Origin: Echinarachnius parma
Taxonomy: Eukaryota > Echinodermata > Echinoidea > Clypeasteroida > Echinarachniidae
Direction of reading: 5' to 3'
DNA: 64,000 nt
Assembly (NCBI GenBank): GCA_037951105.1
Contig: JBAMJV010011018.1
Span: forward strand, 40,879-104,878
The notes under the pieces were generated by a model. That model was not told the origin of the DNA, ran no database searches, and worked only from the letters and a program-made list of their open reading frames with translations. Positions 40,580 to 53,281 of this stretch are shown piece by piece (position 1 is the first letter of the stretch; each line of letters opens with the position of its first letter). The translations under genes were made by a program, and so were the position numbers.

Positions 40580-40965
40580 GGTGTGGCATCTCGGGATTTA
40601 TAATGGAAAACGCGATTTGAAATGTAAAATTATGTTAAATTGTGTATTGGTGCGATATGATAATATGTCCTCGAAGTAATGTGTGAAAATTTCACGTTAA
40701 TTGGATGTTTTGGGCCGAGAAATTAGCAAAAATGCAAAGTGATATTCACTAACTCATTGCACTTACTTTGTGCACGGCTTAAATTATCCCGTTCCCGTAG
40801 ACAGTTTAACATCTGAATACTTCAATCGTAAATTTATTTTGAACGAAATGGAAATTTGAAAAACCGAAACCTGTCCCGTTAATATGAATATGACAAGGTA
40901 TGAGAGAACCACTAGAGTTTGAAGTAAGTTTTGAGGATTTGGACAATGAAGTCCCTTTAAAGGCT
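40580..40965. mobile_element. MITE, family F copy 3 (left end lost)
   Basis: Contains 'gtgatattcactaactca', 'gaaaccgaaacctgtcccg'-type text and ends 'ttgaggatttggacaatgaa' then gtccctttaaa. Matches the right part of copy 4 at 59664-60049. Confidence 0.78.
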
Positions 40966-41387
40966 TCCTAGTAAACAAAATATATCCTTGAGAGAAAAAT
41001 AGCTGTAACTGCAACGATAATAAAGTCCCGTGTCATCTACGAACTCTCAATATGCTAACAACTTCTAGAAGTAGCCGTATAATTATATTGATTGCCATTT
41101 TAATTCGTCGCTTGTTTGGAAGCCGCGACATACAATGGTGACAATCAGCAAGACCAGAAATCGCAATCGTTATTGTTTGGTAACTTTTAATCAAAACTTC
41201 GAGCTGGTTTTACAGGTTAAAGCTCCATGCAAAACAATCTCTGTAAACCCCAGACCCAAATAAAATGCAACCGTCAAGTGATAAAAGATAATAATTATTA
41301 AAACCGGACTTGGAAATTATACTGACTGAACTTGTTTGCATGTGTATATTGTTTGGCTCTTGACTATGTCTAATTCCGAAGCTACAA

Positions 41388-41441
41388 ATGGCTTTCCATA
41401 ATTGTTAAGTTAAGTCCAACCTATCTTTGCGAAACACCCCC
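41388..41441. mobile_element. Family B terminal fragment
   Basis: ggctttccataattgttaag followed by ctttgcgaaacacccc, the right arm of family B only. Confidence 0.75.
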
Positions 41442-41775
41442 TAATGATGGTAGACGAAATGGGAGTATAGACAGAATGGGTGTAGTTACAATGCCTTTAT
41501 ACAGAGACTTGTTCGATCGTTTCTTTGGAAGTCAGTCAAGAAAGGACGATCCCTGCTGTTTGCAGTCCTTTCAGCCAGATAAGCCTGTTTCATGTCACAA
41601 GTGGGTACAAATTAGAATATAGAGTTGTACGTCCATATCCCGTGGATCGGACATTCTTTATGTTCAGGCAATTGATGTCTACAATTACCAAACTTTCAAG
41701 AAACATCCACTTGCAGCATGTTCAAAACATGTCTATTTGTTAAGCATCACGAATAAAACAAAGCAGAAAAATTGA

Positions 41776-42110
41776 GTGTGGTCTACAGCTCAGTGGGTAT
41801 TCTTTTACGAAAAAGTAACTAGAATAACACTTAATTCTTATTTCAAATATGGAAGAACTCCCCTTTTCAAAACAAAGCCACGTTTTTGTCACACACTTTT
41901 AAGAAAGAGGCGTGGTGATGTGTATCTCAGTGGGCATTCTCGAAAGAAAAAAAAACACCCAGAAAATGAATAATTATTGTGTAAAAATACAACAGTAGAC
42001 TTTGTTGTTGGGTGCTGTAACCCTTGACTCTTGAGGCTTCAATTAATGAACCGTGGTTTCCAGATCAGTGGGCATCCCTTTCCACAAAAAGGGGCAACAA
42101 ATAACAATTT
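41776..42110. repeat. Three diverged tandem units of about 139 bp
   Basis: Each starts with a form of 'gtggtctacagctcagtggg' followed by tattctttt..gaaaaa, at about 41778, 41915 and 42053. Highly diverged. The small ORF across the first unit is not a gene in my judgement. Confidence 0.65.
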
Positions 42111-42548
42111 GGGGTCAATTAAAGAAGAAGTCAGCATGAATACATGCAGTAATTCATGCACGGGTTGATCAGCAGCGCGAATAACGCGATGTCAATCAAA
42201 ACTGCGGGCTCCCAAAATATACCCCCAATTAGGATAAAGCTAGTACTTAGTAGACCGAAGCAGGCATGATAACTGATAAGATCGGCAAAACAATACAAAG
42301 TAAAGTTCATCATAATTGTAATATCTTGGCAGATGTCATTGTCCTTTGAGCAAGCTAAACTTTGCTATACTAAGCAGTATTTTGGGGGAGAAAACTCGGA
42401 AAGAAGTAAACCGAATCTGGCACGAACAAACATGCCAAACAATATAGTAAAGTTCATCATAATGTAGTATTTTGGCAGTTTATGTCATTGTCCTTTGAGC
42501 AAGCAATTAGAGTTTTCATGAGAATTACTACCATTCAAGGGTCTTTGT

Positions 42549-43021
42549 ACACTGTTAAAACGCTGTGTAAAAAAAACGTTGTGTAAAAATGGTTGTTAAA
42601 TCTTTTCATACAACTTTAGGTGTAGCATGATAAGTTGTATGAAGAAGGGTTGCGTGAAGCGGCCATTGTTCAAGCGTTGATGAAACGTGTTAAATCACGT
42701 GATAGTTTCGACCGCAAAATCACCGCGTCAAAACCTCTTTTGTCCCTTCGCAAACCAAGCGAACCGAGATAGCGCAGTCGATAGAGAGTGAGACTTATAA
42801 CCCAAAGACCCCCGGTTCGAATCCTACCCTAGCCGCTTTTACATTTTGTATTTGCTATGTCAACAACGGGATTGTTGAAATTTATTCTAAACAACAAAAC
42901 TGTTGTAGAACAAATTAAAACAACAGTTTGGTAAACTTTAAACAACTGGGGTTGTTGAATGTTTTCAACAACAGTTTTCAACAAGTTGTTGAATTTGTTT
43001 ACACAGCGTTTTAACAGTGTA
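42549..43021. mobile_element. TIR element containing a tRNA-like module
   Basis: TIR tacactgttaaaacgctgtg and complement at the right end (cacagcgttttaacagtgta). Inside, at about 42764-42837, an A-box tagcgcagtcg and a B-box ggttcgaatcc are followed by TTTT. Acceptor and T-stem bases do not pair, so it is not a functional tRNA gene. Later part has mirrored aacaacag/ctgttgtt text. Confidence 0.8.
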
Positions 43022-43509
43022 GTTCGATGGTGAAAACAATCCGGAGGTCTCGGGTGCGGTTCCCGTGTTATTTCATTTATTTCATATTATTACATAGATG
43101 TTTGTAATGTGTTTGTACCTGCATTTTTTATCCGTTTCAAAGATCGGCGCGCCGATCTTTGACGCGGTGTCTATTCAAGCACTGTAATCTGATAATGTGA
43201 CTAGCTATGTATACATTCATGCATGTAACATTCATCTTTGAGATGTATTCCATTCAAAATATTAATTGACACTTGTATAGATCTCCTCGAGTTGTTTGCT
43301 TGAGTATAACATAAATGTTATTAGAATAAATACCATGATATAACAATACCACAAATCACTGTGTCAGCATTTCAAGTGTACATTTGTATATTGTTTAAAC
43401 TTGTATGACTATGAGTAGGTATGTGTATTTAGATATAAGTGGTGTAATATGATTTTTCCTTAGGGGCTAAGAATTTTCACTCGTGTATAACCCTCGTATT
43501 TGCCTAATG

Positions 43510-43575
43510 ATTTTATAATAATGATAATAGGTACTTATAGAGCGCAAATTTCAATACAGCCTCTTAGCGCTATTG
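43510..43575. repeat. Dispersed repeat (SINE-tail-like)
   Basis: 'gataataggtacttatagag' then cgcaaatttcaatacagcctc, a relative of 888-950 in VPS50 intron 19. Confidence 0.65.
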
Positions 43576-43728
43576 TTATTACCCCGTCAACGGATACACA
43601 CTGCAATCGTTCCTGCACACAGAGTGCACATTTTCCACTCCCTACGAAATATTCCGTTATTTTCTTTCAGTATTTTCGGAATTTCATCCAAAACTAGAAG
43701 ATTTTGTCAAAAAAAGTCGAAATCAGCG

Positions 43729-45345
43729 GCCATATTCATAAAACCCCGATAAGCTAGTTGGTTGATCAAATTACGATTTCGATTTCCGCTAGGCTTAACT
43801 GGTATTCACAAAAGGCCGATAGGCTAAATTCGCTATCGTAGTCAAGGCCTGGCCTAGCATGACAACCCATCTGTCTAAATTCCACAAGCATTTGGTATTC
43901 CACGACATTCTTAGTCGAAATGCGAACAATTACAACAATAGATCTGCGGTGCCGACTAAATGCATTGAAATCTATTTATGCGGAACGTTCTGAATAGAGC
44001 TTTTGTTGGACTTACAACAAAGGCGTGAAGTTGAATGACTACCTAACACCCAGCTAATTTTTTCTTATTCACCAAAGCCAGATAGGACAAATTTTAGCGA
44101 CACTGGACCAAAAATTTAGAGGTACTCTGATGTACCTCTAAATTGCTAGCAAGTAACAATCTGCCCGGTTTTTGTATGCGTGTGGCGCGATCGTGAACAT
44201 GGCAAGAGGAATATTCGAATAAGGGATATTAGAGATTTGTTTATGATAGCGTGATGTTGGTTCAAAATAGTTCCCCAAGTAACATACTTTTCCGTGTTTG
44301 CCCTAGCATCCTTGTACTTCAGCAATAACATCTTTTATCAGCTTAAATTACATGTTTTTATCTGGAGAGTAATTTCCCTTTATTTGTCCTTTTTGTGACA
44401 TATTAGCTTACTTTTGCAGTTCGGATTGATTTTATGTGATTTCAATTATGTTTTGATGAATCTATTTATATATAATACTATTTAATGCAATTTCGTTTCT
44501 GTTTTCACTGCAATTGAATAGTTTCCCTTGTCATGCTATCATATTATAAGCGTGGCGGGGCTTGATCGTACTGAGGAGGGAGATGTATTTGGTTTTACTT
44601 CATTGGGGTCACGCTATGAAAACATGTGCTTACACGTGATCCCTCCCCCCCCCCCCGCCCCCCCCCCCCCCCCAAAAAAAAAAACACATAATTCCTACTC
44701 ACGCTCATATCTACAGTAACACCCTTACATTTAGGAATTATAGCAAGCTTTTTGTTTTGGATACAAGTTACCGCCCCCCCCCCCCCCCCCCCGTTTACCC
44801 CAGATAAGACAATTATGTTCTACTACCCCCCCCACCCCCCCCTTACTGCATCACGTTGTAGAACACATAAGACGCTTTTATGATTGGAACAATAAGGAAC
44901 AATTCGTTCATTCACACGTTCGAGTAAACTGCGCTTTATGCGATGTCAAACAAACTTGCAACAGATGGAATGTTACCATGACAGCCACGATGAATACATT
45001 AGATCATCCGAGTTGTTAGCTTGTTATCGGTATGGTTAGCAGTGCTTCTTGAATTACGATTTAGCAACCCGCTACGAAGATTTTAAATGGCTATTGTATT
45101 ACAGGGCTTAGACGCTCGTTGATTGGTCGATATGGTAAGGGCATAGACAGCATGCAAAATATACACACATTACTAAAGACATATTTATGCACGTGTGTGT
45201 TGTGCACTGGTTTTGTGAAAACAAAGGTGATCACCCAAGCGAGTTGTGTGAGTTCCCCGCTAGTTATCGTCCAAAATGGCATTTTGGCAAGGAGATAAGG
45301 CCTAGCTGACAGATAGGCTATCGGGCTTTTATGAATATGGCCACA
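43729..45345. mobile_element. 1.6-kb TIR element
   Basis: Ends ggccatattcataaaaccc and gggcttttatgaatatggcc. Subterminal acgatttcgatt / gcttcttgaattacgattta text is partly mirrored. Includes poly-C tracts at 44642-44673, 44774-44792 and 44826-44842. No transposase frame seen, so non-autonomous or decayed. Confidence 0.75.
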
Positions 45346-45631
45346 GATGATTATGTCCAACATCGAAACGTATGATGATTTTGCCGGAAAATTACTAGAA
45401 GATGATTTTGTCCATAGTTAATTGACATGCATGGTTGTTTTGCTCGTCCGTATATAGTGTAACGAAAATATTTTAGCTCGAACAATGGTCGTTTTCAAAC
45501 CCTGGGGGCTGCGATCCCTACCACCCTCCCATCCGCGTCTTGAAGTTAATGGCATTTATGACTGTTATGCTGATAAACGACCAATATGTTTTCTTTACAA
45601 TGCTAGCACTCTTCAGTGACACTTGAAACAA

Positions 45632-45859
45632 TGCGTACCCAGGATTTTTTTAAGGGGGGGGTTATTTTGTAAAAAATTCCAAGCCGAGACCAAGTACCTT
45701 CAAAATTTTCGAGACCGAGACCAAGTACCTTCAAAGTTGAAAACCTCTCTCAGTGGGGGGTGTCCATAGAAAATTTTCGAAGCCGAGACCAAGTACTTTC
45801 CAAATTTTCGAGACCGAGACCAAGTACCTTCAAAGTTGAAAACCCCTCTCAGTGGAGGG

Positions 45860-45893
<34 letters not shown>

Positions 45894-46180
45894 GTCAATA
45901 AAAAAAAGTCTAAAGCCGAGATCAAATACTTTCTAAATTTTCGCGCCGAGACCGGAGATCTTCAACAAAATTTGGGCCGAGACCAGGGTTTAGCCGGTCG
46001 AGACCGGGTTTTAGTCGGTCGAGACCAGGTTTTAGACGGTCGAGACCGCTTAAAAGTAGTCTCGAGACCGGCTAAATTTTAAAAGGGGGGGGTTCAAACC
46101 CCCCAAAACAGCCATTTTTTGGTCAAGGGGGGGGTTTGAACCCCCCAAACCCCCCCCCCCCCCCTGGGGTACGCCTATGA
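45632..46180. mobile_element. Poly-G/poly-C-ended element with tandem GAGACC units
   Basis: Starts gcgtacccaggatttttt then a G run; ends in a C run followed by tggggtacgc, complementary at gcgtaccc. Interior is tandem units of 'cgagaccgagaccaagtacc' and a G run of about 40 at 45851-45891. A relative occupies 58425-58625. Confidence 0.78.
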
Positions 46181-46184
46181 CTTG

Positions 46185-47370
46185 AAAACTATTTTAACAA
46201 TATCACCAAGTCGACATAATTTATGCTTCTCAAGTGTTAGCATAACAATTCACACGGAATATGTATGTTTACGTTTTCTCGAATAACTGTTATGATAATC
46301 AATAAAAAACATACTTCACATGTGGGATAACATGAATCAAACAGTTTTAATGGCAGTACCTAAACATATTATGGTACGAAATTTCCTTTCGTAAAATGGA
46401 AGGCAATTGTATAACCATGTATACGAGGTCATCTTAAGAACTGTAACTCTGAACACTATGACAAATAAAGATACTCACAGTCATGGACTTCGAACTGGGA
46501 ACCGGCAGAAAGATACCAATTATCGAGCTGACCCATTCAGAATAATTATGGATAGATGTTATCGGGAGAATACTCGTCAGATTATATCCCCCAAACCATC
46601 GTGATCTGTCAACCTGGCTGGTTGACAACTGAACATTGACAAGTGCACGTCACAAGCTTCTATATTGCTCCCTTTTTCGTTCAGAAGTTTCATTCACCAT
46701 CGTAAACCAGCCCTGAAATTAAAAAGAATCGTTTCGGAGCCTTTATGACTATTTTCTTGTTTTATTTTCTTAACCGGTCCTCTCATAATACAATTCTACA
46801 TATTGTGCCTCTGTGGTTATTATTGTTCGTTATTTTCTTTCGGTATTTTCTTTCGTTTTTCTGTATCCAGGTTATTTTCCCTTGAACCTTTTGTCCGACT
46901 ATATAGAATGGGCCTTGACAAGCGGTTGTCTACTTGAACCTAAGCCCAAGTCTTAAAAAAACCCACACAGTACCGCATTGGCCATAGTTCTCATAACCCT
47001 GTGTTCAATATAAATAATGTGTTAAATTTAAACCCGGGTTAGGAATGTTAGTGTAATGTGACGTTAATTCAGCTCAGTAATCCATGGACTAAATAATAAT
47101 TCTGACCATTGTGGCGTTGTGGTTTTCAGGGGCTCTGTACTTATACCCGAATGTAATCATGCCCATTAATGTGGTTGCCCTAAAATACTTTAATTCTTTC
47201 CTAGAAATTGAAGATTTTTTCGGAAATCGAGAATATTTTGCACGGAATTTAATAATGTTAACCCTAAATTGGACGATTTTCTCGAGAATAAAAAGACGAA
47301 GATTTATACCTCAAACTGAGGTAATTTTCTGGAATATGCTAATTTTTGGTTGGGTATTGGTGTTGTCAAA
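46185..47370. other. Intergenic, no gene seen
   Basis: AT-rich. A ttaaccctaaa word near 47257 and poly-G/poly-C runs at 47381-47394 and 47416-47441 resemble the piggyBac-like end, but I cannot pair it with a second end. No coding exon recognised. Confidence 0.5.
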
Positions 47371-47729
47371 ACTCTAGGTGGGGGGGGGGGGGCACAGCCC
47401 CCTAGACCTTAGCCCCCCTCCCCCCCCCCCCCCCCCCCCCCCACCCTGTTCGTTCTCCGTTCTCATAATGCACTCTGCATGGAAATCAATTTGCGTGTTG
47501 TCCATATTTCAAGTTCCAAAGGAGTTGACGGGTTAACTATAGTGTGCCTTGGGGGAAGTGAGTAATATGTGGAGTACCCATTCAAAGGAAGCTATACTTC
47601 TGTGCAGCTGGCGAAAGAGCGTTGGAACTTGTTTGTTTCCTTATTCTTTTCTGTTTATACATCTCAAAATCGTCTATTTGTGTTATTTTGTCGTTGCAAA
47701 ACTGGCTGGGTATTCATCTCACCTGGTGC

Positions 47730-48474
47730 CCTATTTAAAGGGATCTACATGTATTAACTTTGTCTAAATCGACCGAACTCACTTGCAAACTGTAGATGTT
47801 CTTTAATGCCTTGCTGTTTTCCTCGTACTAAATACTATAAAGTAGGAACATACTAGATCCCTATAAGCAGCGAACCATTGCTGAATAAATTTTGCACTCA
47901 TTACAATTAATTTAAAAATAATACTACTTTGATAGGTTTGATTTAGGGCATAATGATATGGCGGCTGTATACAGCACATGGTAATCATTTTAAATAGTTT
48001 AATAGGAAGATATACATGGGATGATTAAACGGAGATAAAACGTGACAAGCAGACAACGGTTGATCAATTGTATATTCATATATTATACGTATCGCAAGTC
48101 TCTTACCAATCTAAAAAACATATTTCTTAGTTGAATCCTTGCTTTTATACATCGTAAAAATGACCGAGGAATTGATTATTGTTTTAAATAATGGCACACC
48201 CTGTTTGCTGCATGCAAAGATGGCATGGTAGTAATCATACAGCCTTCGTCATTTTGATTTACCCACTTACCCGGGGCCACAGACATTCAATTAATAGCAA
48301 AGTTTAATTTTCCAAACGGGCAACCAAATGTTTCATAACAGTTCTTTGGTTCAACCATACAAATCCTATATCGGACCACAAAAACATTATCTAACATAAC
48401 TTGCCTGACAGGGTAATATCTACGGTAGCCATGTTCTAATGTGACAAAGGAGCAAGGGAATAACGGTAGTTACT
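47730..48474. other. Intergenic, no gene seen
   Basis: Begins with 'tttaaagggatctacatg' and 'aactttgtctaaatcgaccg', the latter also found near 36853 in slightly changed form: remnants of a family F-like element. The rest is featureless. Confidence 0.5.
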
Positions 48475-48890
48475 TTTGAGCCAACAGTAGCGTGAGGGCT
48501 AGTCTAGTTCTAGACCCTCGGAATAATCTCCGCCCCCCCCCCCCCCGAAGCTGGGCGTTCATGAATAAACATAAGGTACGTGATCTGCATCATGAATATT
48601 CATAACTAGGATTAGGGTTCGGGTGAGTTTGAGGGCTTATAGTTACAATGAAACCAACACCGATCATCAGCCGTTGACGTGGCCTAGTGGTCACGCTTTG
48701 GACATCAACACTTGGGGTCATGGGTTCGAATCCTCTCTTGTGACTCTTCTTTTCTTTTGCTATAAAAGATGGTGAGTAGCGGGTCATTTTTCACTAAAGT
48801 CTGAAATGACGTATCGTGATGTCATTACCCTATGATTATTCATGAACGCCCAGCCTAGCACTGGCCCTCACGCCACTGTTGGCTCAAAAG
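48475..48890. mobile_element. TIR element containing a tRNA-like module
   Basis: Outer arms cttttgagccaacagt and complement (gttggctcaaaag), plus ctgggcgttcatgaata / tattcatgaacgcccag as second arms. At 48671-48741 an A-box tggcctagtgg and B-box gggttcgaatcc are spaced as in a tRNA and followed by TTTT. Acceptor ends do not pair. Poly-C at about 48531-48546. Confidence 0.8.
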
Positions 48891-48977
48891 TGCCTACCGG
48901 GAATAACTCGTTGATCTGTGACTGATGTCTGAATCACATACATTGTCAGACACGGCCAGGCACAGGTGTCACAGGGC

Positions 48978-49000
48978 GGGGGGGGGGGGGGGGGGGGGGG
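48978..49000. repeat. Poly-G tract
   Basis: More than 20 consecutive G in noncoding sequence. The Gly/Pro-rich ORFs across it are artefacts. Confidence 0.95.
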
Positions 49001-49967
49001 ATTGCACGTTCCCCAATTACACAATTTTCATTTGAGTGAGCCGCAAATACTAGTGATTGCCCCCACGCTATACGCCACTGGTCATCATGGTCATGTTGGT
49101 TCCATTGCCGTCTCCAGGTCACTTCCTGTATACCCAAGGAAGGATTAATTCAACGTCAGCTGAACCCGACTTCCAAACATCACTTTCAAAACACAAGTGG
49201 GGTAGAGGAGGCACGCCCCCCTTTCCTCGATCACTACCTCTAAGCTATTTACAGAAACATGAAATCCATGCTCACATTGGGGTGAGCATCGGGTATAAGG
49301 GGCTACGCCCCCTGAGAAATGCATAACATACATTCAGTGCACTCTGTAGCATTGTCATGATTGTACAGGTCATTTCCTGCAGGCCATTGTAATACCATGG
49401 TGTAGGAGTCATCACCAGGTTCCAGTGGAACTAGAGATAAGCTTTACCATCCCACCAACGGCATTTAGTGGATCGAGGGGCTACGCTCTCTTTTGTCAAT
49501 TATATATTGCAGATGAATATATCTTACGTGTATGACGCTATTGTATGTTGGAAACTTTATCCATCTCTGTTACCGGTTGCCCTTTTTTCTTCAAAGCTAA
49601 AATTCAAATTTCTCACATGACAGCTGTTAAAAGACATTTTCGTGCCCCCTCCCCCCACCCCCCCCCCCCCCAATATCTGACTGCCTGGTATCTGGATACG
49701 CCCTAACAGAACACTGGACCGTGTGCACTTTTCAACTCTTTGAACAATCGACTTGGGTGACGATACCTCTATCCTCTGATTAACGGATTTATCCTGTATC
49801 AAAATATAAACCATTATTTGTGCGTGACCCTGTGACCGTGCAGACAAGAGACTCCACAGGGGTTTATATTCAGCTGGGCTAACTTCACCTGGTCTACATA
49901 TATGTGTTCTTTCGTCTACACTAGTAGTAGCAAATGATAATACTAATAATACAAATAATAATAATAA

Positions 49968-50035
49968 TCCTACTACTACTACTACTGCTACTGCTACTGC
50001 TACTGCTACTGCTACTGCTACTGCTACTGCTACTG

Positions 50036-50089
<54 letters not shown>

Positions 50090-50093
50090 TTTG
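49968..50093. repeat. CTA to CTACTG to CTG microsatellite
   Basis: (cta)n grades into (ctactg)n and then pure (ctg)n of about 17 units. A mirror-composed locus is at 54806-54925. Confidence 0.96.
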
Positions 50094-50276
50094 TGTTTTA
50101 GAGATTAGACATTTTTTCTGTCCTAAATAGTTAATTAAGTTAATTTCATATTCTGTGGATTTTCAAATTCTATTTGGTTGCATAATCCAGTCGGGTATCT
50201 GGCATTCAGAAACGTAGACCGAAAAATCGCTCTTCATATTCCGCTAGCTCGACGGTCGGATCGAGAACCGATATAA

Positions 50277-50488
50277 AGCCCGGCGCAGACAGAGCCGACT
50301 CGACCCGATCCGACTGGTTTCAATCAGGCTAGAGTTGGGCCCGGTCGGTCGGAGCAGATTTATCGTGTTGAATCGGCCCCAACAGGCATCCGACTGTCTC
50401 TCGACTGGCAAAATGTGTGTCGCGAGGCACTGAAAACTGAGCCGATCGGAATGACAACCAGTCGAGTCGGCTCTGTCTGCGCCGGGCT
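50277..50488. mobile_element. Harbinger-like MITE, family G copy 2
   Basis: AGCCCGGCGCAGACAGAGCC and complement, flanked by TAA and TAT. Imperfect foldback, about 211 bp. Confidence 0.85.
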
Positions 50489-50930
50489 TATGAGTAAATC
50501 CCATGTAGAGACGGTATATTTCTGTCTATCACTAGTATCAGACACAGTGCCTTGTCAAAGGCTAGACTTCCAAGACAATTGCGGTTAGGAATCATTCATG
50601 TAATCATGGTAATGCTACACGTACTCATATCCTGCACACTGAGGCCATGTTGGGAAGTTTCAATGTCGCCTTGAAATAAAGTACTACAAAATACATACAT
50701 AGGCATTATAAGTAAGGCATTCAGGAAAGCGTGTAACATACAGTAGTATAAATACAACGATTGCACATCTTGCTTGCATCCGTTATTTGTAATTTGTTAT
50801 GATTATAAATAAATTGTCAATCGTATTTTTGTTACAAAGCGTAACTAATGATGCAGTGAGTCATTGGGTCATGTCAGTTGGCCAGCTGAGTTATGAGAAC
50901 ATCACGAGGGATGTTAAACTTAAAGGGGTA

Positions 50931-51460
50931 GTACAGTTCAGGTCAAACTGTTTTTTTAGTGACTTAAACTTGTCAATTATCATTAAACACTTATAGTTAA
51001 TGATTCAATAGTGCTTGAATGGTAGAAACACATATAAACGGCTAAGTTGAAGGGCTGTTTTCATACAAAAAGCAGTCGTTAACACAAGAGGGCGCCATCC
51101 AGACACTTGAACGTTTCAACTATTTTTAAAATTTGATGTTTGTACTTTTGGTTAACAGTATTATTCAATGGAGAGATCATCCACAACAATTTTAAAGCCG
51201 CTTCGGTATATTTTCAAAAATGTGTAGGATTTATGAATATTTTCTTAAATTATTGAATAAATGTTGGTCCCCGACATTCATTTCAATCGGATGTATATAT
51301 GACTATTTCAGCTGTTTCTGAACCGATTTTGATCAAATAAAGTTTATTCTGTCGTTAAAGTTGTGTGCTTTTTCAAATAGAACACCTATTTTTCATTACC
51401 TCACCAAAGGGAAAAGGTCTTGAAGCGCCTTCTAAACCAAGGGAGCAAGATGAACTAGTG
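50931..51460. mobile_element. MITE, family D copy 3 (diverged)
   Basis: Starts taaaggggtagtacagttca; interior keeps 'agctgtttctgaaccgattt' and 'caaataaagtttattctgtc'. The right end is eroded. Confidence 0.75.
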
Positions 51461-51486
51461 AACAACTTAATAGGAGTTGTTCAACA

Positions 51487-51873
51487 TTACATACGCCACT
51501 GATTGTAGCCGTTCCTAATCCACCTCTTCCTTCCAGATGTCATTTGACAAAGCTCTGGTTTTGATTTGATTAATGTCTCCTTGGGTGGAAGTACATGTAG
51601 CATCTCCCGATGACAGATGACTGTAGTCACATCGTGTTCACACATGTGTCTGAGCCCGCGACTCGGGTGCACTTCAATATTTCGTGGATCCATGACAAAA
51701 ATATAGAGCATGACTTGTATTTCTACTTCGTAGGTATGGTGTGACATTTTGGCAGAATTTAAATCTAACATTGTATAAAAGCTAACAGCATTTGTGAGAA
51801 AATATAGTTTGAGACCATATCCATGATATCCAAGAATATCAGTTCCAAAAACAGGGTCTTCGAGAAATTCCAC
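51487..51873 (-). CDS. Uncharacterised 128-codon ORF
   Basis: Longest non-repetitive open frame in the intergenic region. Starts MEFLEDPVFGTDILGYHGYG, later VEIQVMLYIFVMDPRNIEVH and HMCEHDVTTVICHREMLHVL. Composition is mixed and not low-complexity, with 5 Cys or so and no signal peptide. I do not recognise the family. A donor-like gtaagt lies a few bases upstream of the ATG on this strand, so the first part could also be intronic. It may be an exon of an unseen gene, a transposon remnant or chance. Confidence 0.25.
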   Translation of the reverse strand: MEFLEDPVFGTDILGYHGYGLKLYFLTNAVSFYTMLDLNSAKMSHHTYEVEIQVMLYIFVMDPRNIEVHPSRGLRHMCEHDVTTVICHREMLHVLPPKETLIKSKPELCQMTSGRKRWIRNGYNQWRM

Positions 51874-53101
51874 TTTTACTTACCAATCAGTTTTTGTCTC
51901 AGAGACGCATATAATTAGTCTAGTAACCACGTACTTAGTGTGTGTAGTTGATGTTCACACACCCAATTATGGATCTTAGAATGCATTGCTCTCAAGGGAG
52001 CAGAAAGTGCACGTCACTTGTGTATTGATTGCAAGTGTGTGTCCGATGACCAGTGTAATAATGTGAAACGCTCAGAGAGGATTCAAAGCACAATTAAAGT
52101 CAGACTTGTGTTGTAACAGAGTGCTTTTTGTTCAACTAGTAATAGAGAGGATTTTTGAAAATAACTGAAGTTGAGTGTGAACGCGATGTACAGACGTTCG
52201 TGAGGATAAAGCCGTTATGTATCAACTCAACTTACTATTAGTATTAAGTGTAATAGCATTCGTAGGATTCTGATTTTAGGTCGACGATACATCATTGTAA
52301 ACGTATGAACCGTGGCCAATTTATAGAACCTTGCTAGGTGTAATTGAAATAGACTATAGACATGTCCCTCTACATAAGGTCTGTGATGAAACAAGGGGCT
52401 TCTACCTTTTAGGGTAATACAATGAAAACAAAATTGCACCGTATACACAATTCAAAAGAAAACACAAGCGTATCGGTAGACGCAGTTCGGTAAATTACAC
52501 CGTGGTGTTACATCTTGTGAATAAACTTTGGAACGAATAAAATAACATACATAAAAGGGAGCTCTGCAAATGTTTTCTTCTTGACGGAGGAAACAAATGG
52601 AAGAAAATAGCCTCGTGGAAAAACCCTTGAATAAATAAATGTAACCCAGAACATTACACCGAAGCAAGTAGGTGGTCCTACAGTATTCAACGGACAAGCC
52701 AAATATAATATACCATTACACATTTCATTGAGAGAAAATGGACCTGTGCCTGTGACTATCTTTTAGGAGAACTGAGGAAGAGGAAAAAGAAGCTAATTTG
52801 TCATTTTCTATTGATTTTCTGCAAGGGGGAAGGGAGATTTTCAAGATACATGAACACTTGTATCCCTCATTATTCACAACCTTGCGCAGAATCGCTGCCA
52901 TCTTCTCTTTTCTCACGTATTGATGGAGAAAGGATATTTGTTAAAAAAGAAATGTGAAACGATTGTCGTGTGACTGTAGGATACTGTTTGCAAATGGCCA
53001 CTGTCGCACTTTACCCGAAAAGCATTGCTATATAAGAGATACGTATACTGTTACACGTAGGCATTTTTTGAATGCAATAAAAAGAAGTTATTCGTTGGAA
53101 A

Positions 53102-53281
53102 TTACGTACCTTATTTGTGGCGATACGTGACAGTACTGGGTTATCGTGCCACTTACGGGAAGAAGAGCAAAATATCAAAACCTTCAATAATTCTGCCTCG
53201 ACATGGCCTTTGTTATCAACTCTGCCTTATGATTATCGTAAGTGGCTCGATATGTCACGTATCGCCACAAATTAGGCACGT
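53102..53281. mobile_element. Foldback element
   Basis: Arms 'atttgtggcgatacgtgaca' at about 53112 and complement at about 53248-53271, with inner gccacttacg arms. Confidence 0.75.

Noticed and set aside
42764-42837. Functional tRNA gene
   Set aside because: A and B boxes are present but acceptor and T-stem bases do not pair and no sensible anticodon arm forms. The modules at 48671 and 14533 fail the same test.
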